Positions 11,561 to 22,960 of a DNA stretch of 64,000 nt are shown piece after piece; positions within the stretch are counted from its first letter, which is position 1, and the number at the start of each line of letters is the position of its first letter. Source of the stretch: Rehmannia glutinosa. Taxonomy: Eukaryota; Streptophyta; Magnoliopsida; Lamiales; Orobanchaceae. The stretch covers positions 57,667,950 through 57,731,949 of the forward strand of contig CM071928.1 in assembly GCA_016081115.2 (NCBI GenBank), read 5' to 3'. The translations under genes were made by a program, and so were the position numbers. The notes beneath the pieces are model-generated. The model worked only from the letters and a program-made list of their open reading frames with translations. It did not search any database and was not told the origin of the DNA.

Positions 11561-12452
11561 TTCAGTTCTGAAATAATAACAGGATTTCATCTTGTTGTGA
11601 AATCTCCTCCGTGTGGCATTGATTCTCTCCATGGTGTGAGTCGGAACTTTCGCACGTTGGGATTAATGGTGGCGATGGTTGTGGAATTTGTTCACGAGTA
11701 ACCAAAGCTGATCCATCCCTGGTATTCATCTTTAAATCTACAATTCCTAATCATGCGAAGGATTCTGCAAGGTTATGTAGATCTTCAAGATTAATCTTCT
11801 CCATATCCTTCACATTAGATTTGTGATGGATTTTCCTTTGATGATAGTGATAAGATTATCATAGTCTGTCATGTGTTTCACAACTTCGATTAGTTTCCAT
11901 GTTTGATATAAATAAGGTACCGTTCTGCAATTTATATGGCTCTTTCCTCCAAAAGAACTTGGTCTGTTCTCTAGATTTTTGACTCATTTCTGAATATCAC
12001 GAAAGATTTCAATAGTCTCTGTTTGATATTTGGTTATCGTCTCCATCTAGTTTTGGATATGATGAACTTGTGTGGGTAGATGATTATGGCAAATACCATA
12101 ATTCTCGCAACATCTTTTGAACTTTCTAAGATCTTGTGAGGATTTAGACGTGTCTCAGAAGATCTCGCTCCATTCTCGGTTTATCCTCAAGACTCATGGT
12201 CTGGATAATGAGCCTGATACTGAAGATTCTCCAGATAGCATCGTAACATTCGGTTCAAATCATAGTGCCTCATGTAACAAACAACTTGTTGATTACAAGC
12301 TTGTAAAGTTCGCTGTTTGCTCCATCTTTAACTAGGATCCTATATTGGTTTTCCCAATATGAGATATTTTCTTGGTGTTCTTGTTCATGTACCGCCAAAA
12401 TATAGCGATATCTTATGTAAGTTATACATCTTGGACATTCATCCAGATCCAT
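11561..12452 (-). pseudogene. 5' coding region of pararetrovirus unit 2, unknown domain
   Basis: This is the segment between the primer site and the recognised coat protein domain. A 60-codon stretch opens at 12452 (MDLDECPRCIT...) about 80 bp after the primer site and may be the start of the first viral ORF. Later frames match unit 1 (33640-32960), for example a shared AIIIY-HKFI peptide and a shared IIRLME peptide. Many stops interrupt it. The movement protein motif is found further downstream in unit 1, so this is more likely an N-terminal extension of the coat protein ORF. Function is not assigned. Confidence 0.5.
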
Positions 12453-12531
12453 TTTCTTGAAATAGTTATGCTCACCAATTGTTAATTACAAAGATATAAT
12501 AAATATAACGTCAAGTTTTTAATAAACCTAT

Positions 12532-12543
12532 GCTCTAATACCG
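12532..12543 (-). other. tRNA-Met primer binding site, unit 2
   Basis: The minus strand reads CGGTATTAGAGC, two mismatches from the consensus TGGTATCAGAGC complementary to initiator tRNA-Met. In Caulimoviridae this site primes minus-strand DNA synthesis and marks the genome origin. The neighbouring taataaacct is shared with the unit 1 site. Confidence 0.8.
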
Positions 12544-12599
12544 GTTTGAGCAAAACACTTAGTCAATCAAGCCATTTGTGTAGGTAAGGGTATTCTAGG

Positions 12600-12840
12600 T
12601 ATTATGAAAATATGAAATAACCCTTGGGGACCAATATTGAGAAAATTGTATATTCACCCCACAAGATCGGCCTATTACACCCTTAGTCCCGCACTTTGCA
12701 TAAGTCGTCCCCATTTGTTTCAGATTTTTGCACTATTAGTCCCATAGTTTTAGAAAATATACATAAATAGTCCCGCATATTATAAAGATCGCCATGATAG
12801 TCCCAAATTACCCAATTATGCAATGTATCACATGTTGTGA
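12600..12840. repeat. degenerate 'agtccc' array within viral leader
   Basis: Imperfect units with cttagtccc, tagtcccat and tagtcccgc are separated by A/T-rich spacers. One unit near 12627 (ggggaccaata) is in the opposite orientation. The array lies between the primer site and the duplicated leader block. Confidence 0.6.
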
Positions 12841-12854
12841 AAGCTTTCAATTTC

Positions 12855-13330
12855 TGGCTACTTGTTTTGTTCGTGACATTATTACACCTACTTAGATCCA
12901 GTCTTTATTCGAGGTTTTAAGTGGATCATGTAAGGTTTCCACCTATAAACTTAACAAGGCATACCAGAAAGACTTCACTAACATGTATACATTCTTCAAT
13001 TCGCCTAAGTTTATTAATGTAAATGGATATAGTCCATTACGACCATATCAGCCCAACATAATAAATCCCTTAAAATTCATACCCTCTTTAACCAAAAACC
13101 GCGACGGGTGAGATGGTTTGCAAGACCACCAGTTGATAAATCATCGCCCCTAGATCATTTGACAAACGTCTTCGTCCAACTTCACCAACATGAAAAATGG
13201 TCTATTAGTTAATTGACTCCTTCAAAGAACGGCTCAAAGACAACCTTGGTTCATTTCTACTCCGCACGTATAAGATAATTCTTAAAAGGGATGAACTAAT
13301 AGAACATTATTAACACATGTTGAACAAAAG
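12855..13330 (-). other. pararetroviral pregenomic RNA leader
   Basis: On the minus strand this lies downstream of the TATA box and poly(A) signal and upstream of the primer site, where the long untranslated leader is expected. About 380 bp of it are duplicated at 10131-10534. No long ORF is seen on the minus strand. Confidence 0.6.
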
Positions 13331-13332
13331 CC

Positions 13333-13342
13333 TTTATTTATT
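13333..13342 (-). terminator. poly(A) signal of pararetrovirus
   Basis: The minus strand reads AATAAATAAA, two overlapping AATAAA hexamers about 215 nt downstream of the TATA box. Caulimoviridae bypass this signal on the first pass and use it on the second, giving a terminally redundant RNA; the spacing fits that layout. Confidence 0.7.
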
Positions 13343-13557
13343 AAGAACTTAAAGAGAAATTTATTACATTAGTAATCTCCTTTTGAGAGGAGAATACTTG
13401 TTTTTTATCATGTATGAGGCCGACACTCCCTTACACATAAACAAAAAAACTAAAAACACTCTAAAAATTTAAACACTCAACTATTTTTACAAAGGAAATT
13501 TTATTTTTGGAAGACTAAGGGATGTTGATCGATGTCTTTAGCCTTCCCAAGCTCTTG

Positions 13558-13565
13558 TTTATATA
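13558..13565 (-). promoter_or_regulatory. TATA box of pararetroviral pregenomic promoter
   Basis: The minus strand reads CCTCTATATAAACAAG, containing TATATAAA, the form used by many caulimoviral promoters. It lies between the as-1-like element (upstream) and the poly(A) signal (downstream). Transcription would start near 13530. Confidence 0.75.
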
Positions 13566-13743
13566 GAGGTAAGGATGCCTCTATCTTCTTCTATTATTGC
13601 ACCCACTTGCTGAAATAAGTGGAAGCCTCCTCAAAGATCACATGGTTTGGGCCCTCCTTTGTCTAGTATCCAAAGTTTGTTGATAAGGTTCCATTATTTG
13701 ATGACTTTCTTTTTTTGTCCTTTAGTTAATGGAAGGAATATTA

Positions 13744-13763
13744 TGACGTCAATGCTTACGTCA
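13744..13763 (-). promoter_or_regulatory. as-1-like element
   Basis: The minus strand reads TGACGTAAGCATTGACGTCA. Two TGACG motifs start 12 bp apart, the same phase as in the as-1 element of the CaMV 35S promoter, which binds TGA-class bZIP factors. It is about 180 bp upstream of the TATA box, farther than in CaMV. It lies just after the 3' end of the transactivator-like region. Confidence 0.78.
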
Positions 13764-13799
13764 TTTGCTTGAATTATTGGCATACCATTACCGGATGTC

Positions 13800-15150
13800 A
13801 ATCTCTTTCTTGTTATGACCCACCTTTTGTCTTTTGGGTAAGTGGGTATCACATGTTACCACCAAATCTAGGAAATCTACTTTTTTGGTGGTCCCCGAAT
13901 TATTGGATACTTTGGCAGTTTGTGTGATTTCTCCGTCTCGGGACGTCTCCGATCAGTCTTTGGCTCGAATCCTTTACCAATTTTGGCACTTTTTGATTCG
14001 ACATTCGGGCAAATATTATTTTCCAAAGTGGCCTATGAGCCATGTTACAAAGATTTCCGCGAAGTTTCTTTACTCCCAAGCAACTTGTTTTCCAAAGAAG
14101 ACTCCTATTTTTCTCAAATAGACTTCTCGCAAATCTTGTTGTTTTTCATGTCATGGTGTTTAACAAGAATGATCCATTCACCGAATTCTGATAGAACTTG
14201 AACGGAAACTTGACTTTGTCCATCTCTGTAAGACAGACCCATAAACCCCAAGCTCATCTTGTTGAAATTTGATCTTCAGTAAAAGACATAACGAGGGTAA
14301 CTTCTTCCGAACTTATTTTCTTGATTGTTTTGAAAGCACATTCGTCTGGCCTTTGAAACCGAATGTAATAAAAGGCTTCATGATTACCTTTTCCCACGGG
14401 TTCTAGAGCTTCACTAATGAAATACAGTTCCAATGTATCGCCGCATTTTAGGCTCTCATTGTTGGACCAACACTCATATACTGCTTCCTAGATCCATTTG
14501 GGTAATAGTTTTATCTCCAGGAAAGCAGGGGAGGTAGTATAGATTGAAGCCAGGGCTCTAAATTCATACCATCACTTGACCTCGTGTGGATTGGAGTTTG
14601 CAACATCCACACCCTCGGATATTTTTCATAAATGTCGATCTTTTTCTTTTGGATGTATACCTTGTCTTGAAATAAGTTTCTCCCAATTCGTCCGATATTC
14701 CCGCCAAAAAAAGAAGAAACTTTAATATTGTTAGTAGCAACCTTAGAATTGCCGTCATAGACTTAAGATTGATCTCTTCGCCCTTTACCTCGAACGTCCG
14801 GGTTGACATGATGACTCGGGATTTGACTTCTGAGTATCATCTTTCCTTAGCCCAATATTTTTGCCTAGGCTTAGGACTCGTGCTAGAGGTACTTCAATCC
14901 TCTCTCAAAGTTGGGGAGCCCCGCGCTCTAAATGCTCCTTTTGCTTATTAGCGGCGGAGTTGGCCCTTGAAATTCCAATCTCGATGAGAGTGAGATCGAA
15001 CACAAGCTCGTATGCGATCGATTACTTTGTCCCGATTATTCTTTTGTAACCTTCGACCAAATCATCATTGATGGACTTAGTGTCAAATTCCTGAGAAGCA
15101 TCTCAAGTTGATAGCCGAGGTGTTTGATCTCGTGAGGATGGAATCAACTT
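13800..15150 (-). pseudogene. transactivator/inclusion-body-like region of pararetrovirus
   Basis: This fills the place between RNase H and the promoter, where cavemo- and solendoviruses carry the inclusion-body/translation transactivator gene. Open stretches on the minus strand are short (for example 14809-14564) and shift frame; no single diagnostic motif is intact. The assignment rests on position, the length of about 1.3 kb, and protein-like minus-strand composition across the shifted frames around 14540-14300. In relatives the product allows reinitiation on polycistronic viral RNA and forms the viroplasm. An uncharacterised viral ORF is an alternative. Confidence 0.5.
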
Positions 15151-16679
15151 CAATTCCCTCCATCTCTTGTTAGAAAATCTGCAAGAACATTTTCATGAGA
15201 TTTTATAAGGACAATATCATAATCATAATATTGGCATTCAACTTGCCATCTAAGCGATCTGGCCTTTTCTCGGTTTTGATTCAATTTTATTTTTCGTAAA
15301 AGCTTTGACACTTGAATTATCAATTTTAAAGTAAATTTTTAGCCAATTAAAATAAAGGCCATTTTTTGAAAGCCTTTTTGACTACAAATAATCTTTCTCG
15401 CTTATATACCATCGATTAACTTCACTCGTCTCAGAAAAAGACCGCTGCAATATATACATGGCACTTCGCCGTTTGGTGTGGCTTTTGTAAGAATCATTCC
15501 ACCAATAGTCATTGGCATCTATATATAGAACCAATTCATATTCATCTTGTGGAATTACAAGTTTTGGAAGTTTTTTTGCAAACTTCCTTAAGTCGCTTTA
15601 TTCCTTCTTGATGTTCATCCTCCCATTTGAATATGTCATCTTTTTTTGAGCAATGGGCTAAACACCTTCTTATAATGTGCAAGATTGTTTTAGATCCTTT
15701 TTTTATCCATAGAAAAAAGTTGTTTCTTGTCTTTCAGCGTATCTGGAAATCCTTGTATCTTTTCTACAATATGGCTTTGTAGGATGATTCCAGATCCATC
15801 GTTTTCAATTCCGAGGAATTCAATATGTCTTATAGTAATTAATGCATTCTTCTCTGAAAGCACTAGTCCTACTTTGTGACAAACATCTGAAAATATTTCC
15901 AAATGTTTGATATGCTCCTTCATGTTCTTTGATGCAATTAAGATATCATCGATGTATACTAACATGAAATTGAAATAATCCTTGAAGAGATTATCCATCT
16001 TCCTCTGATATATCTGGGGTGCATTAGCCAATCCCATAGGCATCACGTTCCAAATATAATGTCCTTGTGGTGTGGAGAAAGCTGTGAACTTCTTACTATC
16101 TTCATCCATCTTAATCTGATAAAATCCAGATTTGCAATCGAATTTTGAGAATATCCTGGCACCTTTGATGCGATTAACGTGATGTTCTCTGCTTGGGATA
16201 TAATATCCATCAAATTCCAAAATGTTATTAATCTCCTTGTAATTAATAAAAAATCTTGGCTTTCCTCTTTGATTTCTCCATGGTTCCCGACTAAGAATCC
16301 TCGGATCTTTGTATGGAGAAACTCCCCTGAAATCAACTTAAGGTCAAGATGTTCCTTAAGTATTTTCTCGCATATCCTCACGATCCTCTTGGTTCATAAG
16401 ACTGATTTGAATCTCACGAACTCGTACTTCTTTCATGGTTTAACTTTTAAGGATGCTTTGAGCTCGTTCTTATCCCACCATGCCAAAGGATTTTCATTAT
16501 AATTCCTTTGGATCTTCTTCTTGATATCCTCGAATGATATTTGTTCTTCTATGGTAACATCACTGAGATTCTCCATTAGGCTCATCATCAATTTTGCAAT
16601 AGCCTCTCGGAGGTACTCGCTTCTTCTCCTTGTATTCTCGAATTAATACAAATCATTATCCCATCGTTTTATATCTTTT
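15151..16679 (-). pseudogene. pararetroviral reverse transcriptase / RNase H, decayed
   Basis: The best open stretch (16220-15690, 176 codons) holds a clear Caulimoviridae RT core: a YIPSREHHVNRI segment, FSKFDCKSGFYQIKM, FSTPQGHYIWNVMPMGLANA and the catalytic YIDD at 15945-15956. Upstream, 16381-16220 carries the RT N-terminal part in other frames; downstream, 15690-15200 holds the connection and RNase H region with many stops. The enzyme copies pregenomic RNA into DNA using tRNA-Met as primer. The spacing inside 'FSKFDCKSGF...QGHY...MPMGLANAPQIYQRKMD' is that of pararetroviruses and distinguishes it from Ty3/gypsy. The upstream end is cut at 16679 by S2; the protease half lies at 30719-31080. 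Confidence 0.85.
16675..16679. repeat. target-site duplication of S2, left
   Basis: CTTTT directly precedes the 5' LTR. CTTGT at 30719-30723 directly follows the 3' LTR. Four of five bases agree, as expected for an old copia insertion. Confidence 0.65.
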
Positions 16680-18208
16680 TGTTGGGAAATTTATTGTTTA
16701 GATTTTGATGAATGCCATGTAAAACTAAGAATAGGAAGTTGGCACCCCATTTTCGTTGTAAACCGCATTGTAATAAATAATCGGGTCAAGCCGAGTTAAT
16801 CACTATGCCTAAACATGAAAGAAGACAACTGGAGACTAGAAGGAAGACTCGCTGCAAGACAACCGAGTATGGCAAAGAAGAGAAGACGGAACTCGATCAA
16901 GGAGCAATTGAGACGCAACGGTGAGTAGAGTATCACCAAGTCAACTCAAGATAGCCAAGTCTCAAGTTGAAGTGACAAGAGTCATCCAATGATTGGAAGT
17001 CGACTCTAAGTCACCTGGGGAAAGCAAGGAAATGTAGTCAAGTCGAGATAATCGGAATAGATCCGTTGTACGTAAATCAAGGGAATTACTTAAACAAGTA
17101 ATACCTCCATACTACCTTTCTCAAAGTGCTCACCCTTAAGCGTGCAAAAGGAATAAACCAATGGGAAGCACGCACCATGTCGAACTCAAAAGTCAAGAAC
17201 AATTCATACGAGGAAGTGGCAATTCCAAGGATCGCAACAAGACAAGCCAACGACCACAAGTGACTTTCAAAAATAAGCCTATCTCTTCAACGGGCGATTT
17301 TTTGAAAGATCACTATAAAAGGCCGAGGAATGACTTTGAGAGAAGGTTACTAACTACGAACATTCAAGAAAACATTTGAATCAGTAACCAAAAATATTCT
17401 CAAATCATTCAAGATTAATCCTCAAGCCTACATTACGAAGAAAATCAATCCAACACTCACCGTGAAGGAAAGATAACTTCAATCGCTTGAAGAGGAAATT
17501 GTTGAAGAATCAAGGGGTCTACATTCCACGGAGGATTGTAGGAAGGTTCAAGGTCGAACAGTCTCAAGTTTTTGGAGGGCTTCGTGATCAAATCCAAAGA
17601 GCTTGAGCAAGTGGGTGAGTAGCAAGGCAAACGCCCCGTGAAGAAGCCGAGTCGCACGATAAGCCGGTGAGTGACCAAGGCATCTCCAGACACGAGTCCC
17701 AAAGGATCAAGTCACCGGTGGTGATCAAGACTTGTATCCGGACTGTTACCACTCAGATATCTTCGATCAATACCTAGTGGATTCCTCCAGAGTTGGAGAA
17801 GAGAGGAGTAGAAGAATTACCCCATCTTCGAACCTCTATAAAACTTATCGTGTCATTTACATTTCAGCACTTTAATTCCTCGTGATCTTATTTATTTAAT
17901 CTCGCTAATAAATTTGCTATCCACTTGATAATATCTAAGTACTAAACCAAATTTAAGGGTGTAAAGTCTTCCAATAAAAACAAATCACAATCGAGTTAAG
18001 TCTTTAGTGAAAACAATTTGAGTTATTCTATCAACAGCTACCAGTGAATCATGGAGTAACTAATCATTTGATTAACTAACTTAGCCGCCCATCAAGGACT
18101 CATTTGTGAAGTATTAACTCGAATATTTAAAAGGACTAAATCGAAATGTTGATAAGGTTTATTCAACCCCCCTTCTAAACCTTACACTCACACCCCTTGG
18201 GACCTACA
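16680..18208 (+). repeat. 5' LTR of S2
   Basis: 1529 bp beginning TGTTGGGAAATTTATTG and ending TTGGGACCTACA. The TATA box is at 17314-17320. It is collinear with the 3' LTR at 29193-30718. Confidence 0.93.
17314..17320 (+). promoter_or_regulatory. TATA box of S2 5' LTR
   Basis: TATAAAA in the context GATCACTATAAAAGGCCGAG, conserved in the LTRs of S1 and S2 and on the minus strand of S3. Confidence 0.6.
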
Positions 18209-18210
18209 AG

Positions 18211-18221
18211 TGGTATCGAGC
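18211..18221 (+). other. primer binding site of S2
   Basis: TGGTATCGAGC starts two bases after the LTR end. It is one deletion away from TGGTATCAGAGC, the complement of initiator tRNA-Met, the usual primer of Ty1/copia elements. Confidence 0.85.
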
Positions 18222-18334
18222 GGTTGGTTCATTGAGCCTTCCGCACAAGTTGTCGAACTAGATCTCCAAATTTTTCAAAGTCCGCTTTTAGTACTTAAGT
18301 TGTCAAAACTCTTTTATCATCAAAAGTTATTATC

Positions 18335-19480
18335 ATGGAAGCAAATTTGACACACATCCCTATGTTCACAATTGAAGAATTTGATGATTGAAAATTTTCA
18401 TGCAGGCTCATCTATCAAGATTACATGATGAGATGTGGATAGTGATAGAGGATGGGCCACCGCAAATTTTAAAAGTGAACACAACTGTAAGGAGAGTCAG
18501 CAAATCGAAGGTGAAGAGGATGTTGTTCTCCTAGACCGCCTATGGTTGAAAACCAAGAGTCGAATGGACAAATGATGACATAAAAAGATATAACTGGACA
18601 ATGTGGCCAATGACATTCTTTACAAAACCTGGACAAAGCCATATTCAATAAAGTCAAATCATGCAAAACGGCTAAAGAAATCGGGGACAAGCTAACATTG
18701 ATTTGTGAAGGCTCGTGAGCAAATCAAGAAAAATAAATTATCACGGTGGGTCTGACAAATTTGAAAATTTCAAAATGATCGCAGAGAGACCCTGGATCAA
18801 CCTGGATGCTCGGTTCACGTAAATTACCAACGAGCTATCGCACTTGGAAAAGAATATACACAAAAGGAAATGTGTATGAAGATTCTAAGAAGTCTCCCAA
18901 CCGAGTGGGATATGAAAGTCATGGCCATGAGACACTCCATGGACCTATCCAAGACATCCAACCATGAGCTATTCTCGATCTCAAAGCCTACTTAATTTGA
19001 GCCGAGAAGAAAAGACTGGAAGAGACAACTGCACCCAAAACAAATGCTTCTAATTGTTAAGGATGGCAAGAGAGCCGAGGTCAAAGAAGTCATTGACCAA
19101 GAGGAAATAGCCCGATGGTTAAAAGGTTTAACAAGTTCTTCAATAAGAACTACAAGAGAGGCAAGGGCTAATCCTCCGTAAGACACTCGGCTCCCTCCAA
19201 GTTAAGGGAAGATAGGCCAACCAAGAGAACAGAGCATCAAAAAGCTGAATATCAAAGGGTGACAATCCAAGAATGGAAAGAGCCGATCAAAAGGTTGAAA
19301 ATCTATGCTGAATCAGTAGGGGCAACCAGGTCACTATGCCATTGATTGCCCATATCCCGTAGTCAACAAATACAGGAATGAAGAAGAAAGAAAGGTCTTC
19401 GTGAGAAAGAAGACAAGAAAAGAAAAAGGCAATGTTGGTGCGCAGATGCCGAGACAACCAAGTCAAGAGACATAATCGAT
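18335..19480 (+). pseudogene. gag: gag of S2, decayed
   Basis: The ATG at 18335 opens a frame (MEANLTHIPMFTIEEFDD) that stops after 18 codons; the rest is spread over three frames. Landmarks are an MWIVIEDGPP-like peptide near 18435, a segment typical of copia gag (LPTEWDMKVMAM near 18897), and a zinc-knuckle remnant at about 19310-19355 where the second half, GQPGHYAIDCP, is readable but the first cysteines are damaged. Gag would form the virus-like particle that packages the element's RNA. The start fits the usual short distance after the primer site. Confidence 0.78.
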
Positions 19481-20690
19481 TCGAGAGTAGTGAAGTCGAC
19501 TACTCAAGTGACTCAAGAAGAAGCCTTGATCTGTTTGATGGCCAAGGAACAAGACCAACCCGACCAAGAAGATGAGGTACACTCTAACTCATCACACTCA
19601 GATTCTAGTGATAGTGACCGTGACACACACACTTCATCACCCACCGATCTTTATGATTCATTAGGCAAAATGATGAAAGATTTTGAACACATTAAATCCT
19701 CACACACACTACTAAATGAGAAAAAACTTACTAAAGTTAAAACTCACAAATGACTAAGGAGCCGAGTACTCTAAGTCAAATAGCCGATGAGAATGAAAGT
19801 TTAAAGATCGAAAATGCTAAACTAATAGCGTAGATAATCGCTATAGAAAAGAGGGAAAATGACTCAAAAATGTGATTGCCTCATTCACTAAGGCATCTAA
19901 ATCATTGGATGATCTTATTATGAGTCAAAGAGAATGTGGAGACAAGACAAAGCTTAGATTTAATTCCTCAGTGCTATGTCAAGCTCCAAAAGTGATTTTG
20001 GAAAAAGGATCTTCTAGCAATGAAGTATCTCAAAAAACCAAAACTTCAAATGGTGCACACACATTTATCCCAAAGCACAATTACAAACAAACCGGCCTTG
20101 GTTATAAAGGAAAAGGAAAACATTACTGAGTGTCCGAGAGGACACCGAGAAGAAATCCAGTGAGTTCCTCAAAGAAACTCCAAACAGAAATACTCAGTAA
20201 AGAAGAAACAGAGCTACCAAAACCCCAAAAGTTCTATAAAAGGAATACAGATGAAGGAATGGTAGAAAATACCCAAGCCAAGCCGATTGGAATAATGTGA
20301 ACTATCAAAGCAAAGACCTATGGAATATAAGCCAAAATGGCAAAGGCCTAGAACTTAGCAAAGGCCATTCCAAAGGTATAAGAGCTTTCATCAGCACACA
20401 TATGCACCTAGGCACTACACTCAGAGATATCACATCTACCCAAAGAAGGCAATTGCTAAAACACATATACATGCATACAGTACAGACAAAAGAGACAGCT
20501 GTATGAACCTAGAATCCCCAAGCAATTTGCCAAAATTAATTATGATTATGGCACTGATAGATGGCAACCCCTTAGAGTCAAACCATTTGGCTATAGGTTG
20601 GTTGGATCATCTTACAATACTAATCCCTCGTGACCTGCAACAAGTATGGGTACCTAAAACTTAATTTCTTGTCCGCAGGTTCAAGGAACA
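19481..20690 (+). pseudogene. gag-protease linker of S2
   Basis: Open stretches 19490-19753 and 19872-20129 hold an acidic Ser/Asp-rich segment (SNSSHSDSSDSDRD), then a SKSLDDLIMSQRE segment and a TGLGYKGKGK motif. These are typical of the long linker between gag and protease in Sireviruses. The same acidic stretch is recognisable in S3 on the minus strand near 44730-44770. No enzymatic role is expected. Confidence 0.65.
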
Positions 20691-20900
20691 AATGAGTGTC
20701 AAGGAACCTGGTACATGGATAGTGGATGTTCTAGACATATGACAGAAACAAGAAAAATCTGTCAAAATTCAAGGAAATCGAGGTGCAAAAGTCATATTTG
20801 GAGGAAATGAAGCTCCAGGAGAAATAAGAGGCATTGGATCCATTAAGAAAAATAGATTAGAGATCACAGATGTTGCATATGTTGAAGGACTCAAATTCAA
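20691..20900 (+). pseudogene. aspartic protease of S2
   Basis: A WYMDSGCSRHMTE peptide at 20709-20747 contains the retroviral-type D-S-G triad (20718-20726) in the setting usual for Ty1/copia (WxxDSGxSxHMT). The frame breaks shortly after. The enzyme would cleave the Gag-Pol precursor. Confidence 0.8.
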
Positions 20901-22020
20901 TCACGAGTATTAGCCAACTCGTGACAAAGGCTATAATGTTGGATTCAACACGGGTATATGCCAAATAAAGGATATTGAATCAAATGAAGTTGTGTTGCAA
21001 GGATGCGCATAAAAGAACATGTATGTCGGGATTGGTCAACCGCAACACCCAACACTTGTCTATTAGCAAAGAGCACAATCAATCAAGTTGGTGCGGGCAC
21101 AAGAAGTCGAAGTCACCCGAATTTCAAAACGACAATGCTTGCCGTAGCAATCTTGTGGAAGGACTTCCGATCAAGATACAAGAAGGAGAGTATATGTGAT
21201 GCATGGAAGGGAAAACAAATCAAATCATCATTCAAAGAAAAGACATGTCCATCTTCAACAAGAATATTGATCTGCTACATATGGATCTATTTGGTCCACT
21301 TGAACCAAACTAGCATAAGTGGGAAGAAATACACTTTGGTGGTAGTAGATGACTACTCAAGATATACATGGACGATATTCATGTGTAAGAAGAAAAGAAA
21401 CTCTACTTAAAACTACCACAGCTAATAAAGAGGATTCAAAATGAGAAGAGCCAAACCATTATCAAAATAAGATCCGACAGAGAACCGAGTTTGTCAATGG
21501 TATAATAACTTAATATTGTATAAAAATGGTATTGGTCATGAATTGTCAGAAGGACTCCACAAACAGTAATGGAGTTGCGAAAGAAGGAATAGAACTCAAA
21601 GAAGCAGCAAGGACCATGTTAGTCATTTAACAGGGCTACCTAAAAGATTTTGGGTCAAGCAATAAACACAAAGATGCTACACTCAAAATAGATGCATGAT
21701 AAAAGACAACACTGACAAAGACTCCATATGAGATTTGGACAGGAGAAAACCAAATGTTGCATATTTTAGAATATTTGGATGTAAATGCTTCATCCATAAT
21801 AATGGCAAAGATAATTTGAAGGCTTTTGATGCTAAAGTCGATGAAGGTATCTTCTTGGGATACTCACCGAAAGCAAAGCCTACAAAAGAGTACTCAACAA
21901 GAGGACTATGGTTACAGAGAATCCATTCATGTGGTGTTTGATGAGCCAAATGTAAATGGAGAAGACATTGAAGAGTCGGTGATAAGTGAATCAACCAACC
22001 ATGCGTAAGAGTCCCTATGT
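20901..22020 (+). pseudogene. integrase of S2, decayed
   Basis: Readable pieces are a GKQIKSSFKEK segment (about 21206), the core beginning SGKKYTLVVVDDYSRYTW (21319-21370), which includes the first catalytic Asp region, and the C-terminal PNVAYFRIFGCKCFIHNN...DEGIFLGYS block (about 21747-21868). These are strongly diagnostic of Ty1/copia integrases. The HHCC zinc-binding part is largely unreadable, and frameshifts occur near 21190, 21410 and 21900. The enzyme would insert the cDNA into the host chromosome. Confidence 0.85.
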
Positions 22021-22229
22021 CAAGTCAAGCCGAATTATAAACCCGTGATGAAGATGAGATAGCCGAGTCTCAAAACAAATACCGGAAAATCTACACTAAG
22101 TGATGACGAGAGAGTCGATCAAAGCAACATAGCCGCAAGACGATCGAATCCAGCTAACTTACTCCAACCCGATGTAAGATGGCCGAGAGACCATCCACCG
22201 TAACTAGTCATTGGAGATATAAGAGAAGG

Positions 22230-22960
22230 TGTCAAAACAAGATCCTTTAACTCAACAAGAAGCTATGTTCGCATGCTTTATCTCACAAATAGAGCCTAAA
22301 GATGTGTCACAAGCATTGGATGACACACATTGGATTCAAGCTATGCAAGAAGAGTCAATCAGTTTGAAAGAAATAAAGTATGGGAATTAGTTCAAAGACC
22401 CACCCATCAAAATGTTATTGGCACTAAATGGGTGTTCGTAAACAAGATGAACGAGGAAGGTTCTGTGGGTAAGAAACAAAGCAAGATTAGTAGCCAAAGG
22501 ATATTGCCAAGAAGAAGGGATAGATTTTGATGAAACATTTGCCCATGTAGCAAGATTGGAAGCTATAAGGATGTTTCTTGCCTATGCAGCTCACAAGAAT
22601 TTTATTGTATATCAGATGGATGTAAAGAGTGCATTTCTTAATGGTTTATTGGAAGAAGAAGTATATGTTGAACAACCTCCAGGATTTGAGTGAAGACTCT
22701 TGGAGATAAGGTATACAAACTCAAGAAAGCTCTATATGGATTGAAACAGCACCCAGAGCATGGTATGATACTTTGTCACAATTCCCGATCGAGAACGGAT
22801 TCACAAAAGGCAAAGTGGATAGAACACTCTTTAATTCAAGATGCGAAGAGTATATTGCTTGTTCAAATATATGTGGATGACATTATTTTTGGATCCACAA
22901 ACAAAGAGTGAGAAATTTTCAAACCTCATGCAAAGCAAATTCGAAATGAGCATGATGGGA
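22230..22960 (+). pseudogene. reverse transcriptase of S2, decayed
   Basis: The frame around 22470-22690 contains ARLVAKGYCQEEGIDFDETF and VYQMDVKSAFLNGLLEEEVY, the two most conserved Ty1/copia RT blocks. The catalytic YVDD is at 22870-22881, followed by IIFGSTN. Stops occur at about 22388, 22690 and 22780. The enzyme copies element RNA into cDNA from the tRNA primer. Order and motifs place it in the copia superfamily. Confidence 0.9.

Noticed and set aside
15151..16679. RT considered as Ty3/gypsy
   Set aside because: The motif series and the linked as-1/TATA/poly(A) promoter, coat and movement protein regions fit Caulimoviridae; no integrase or LTR adjoins it.
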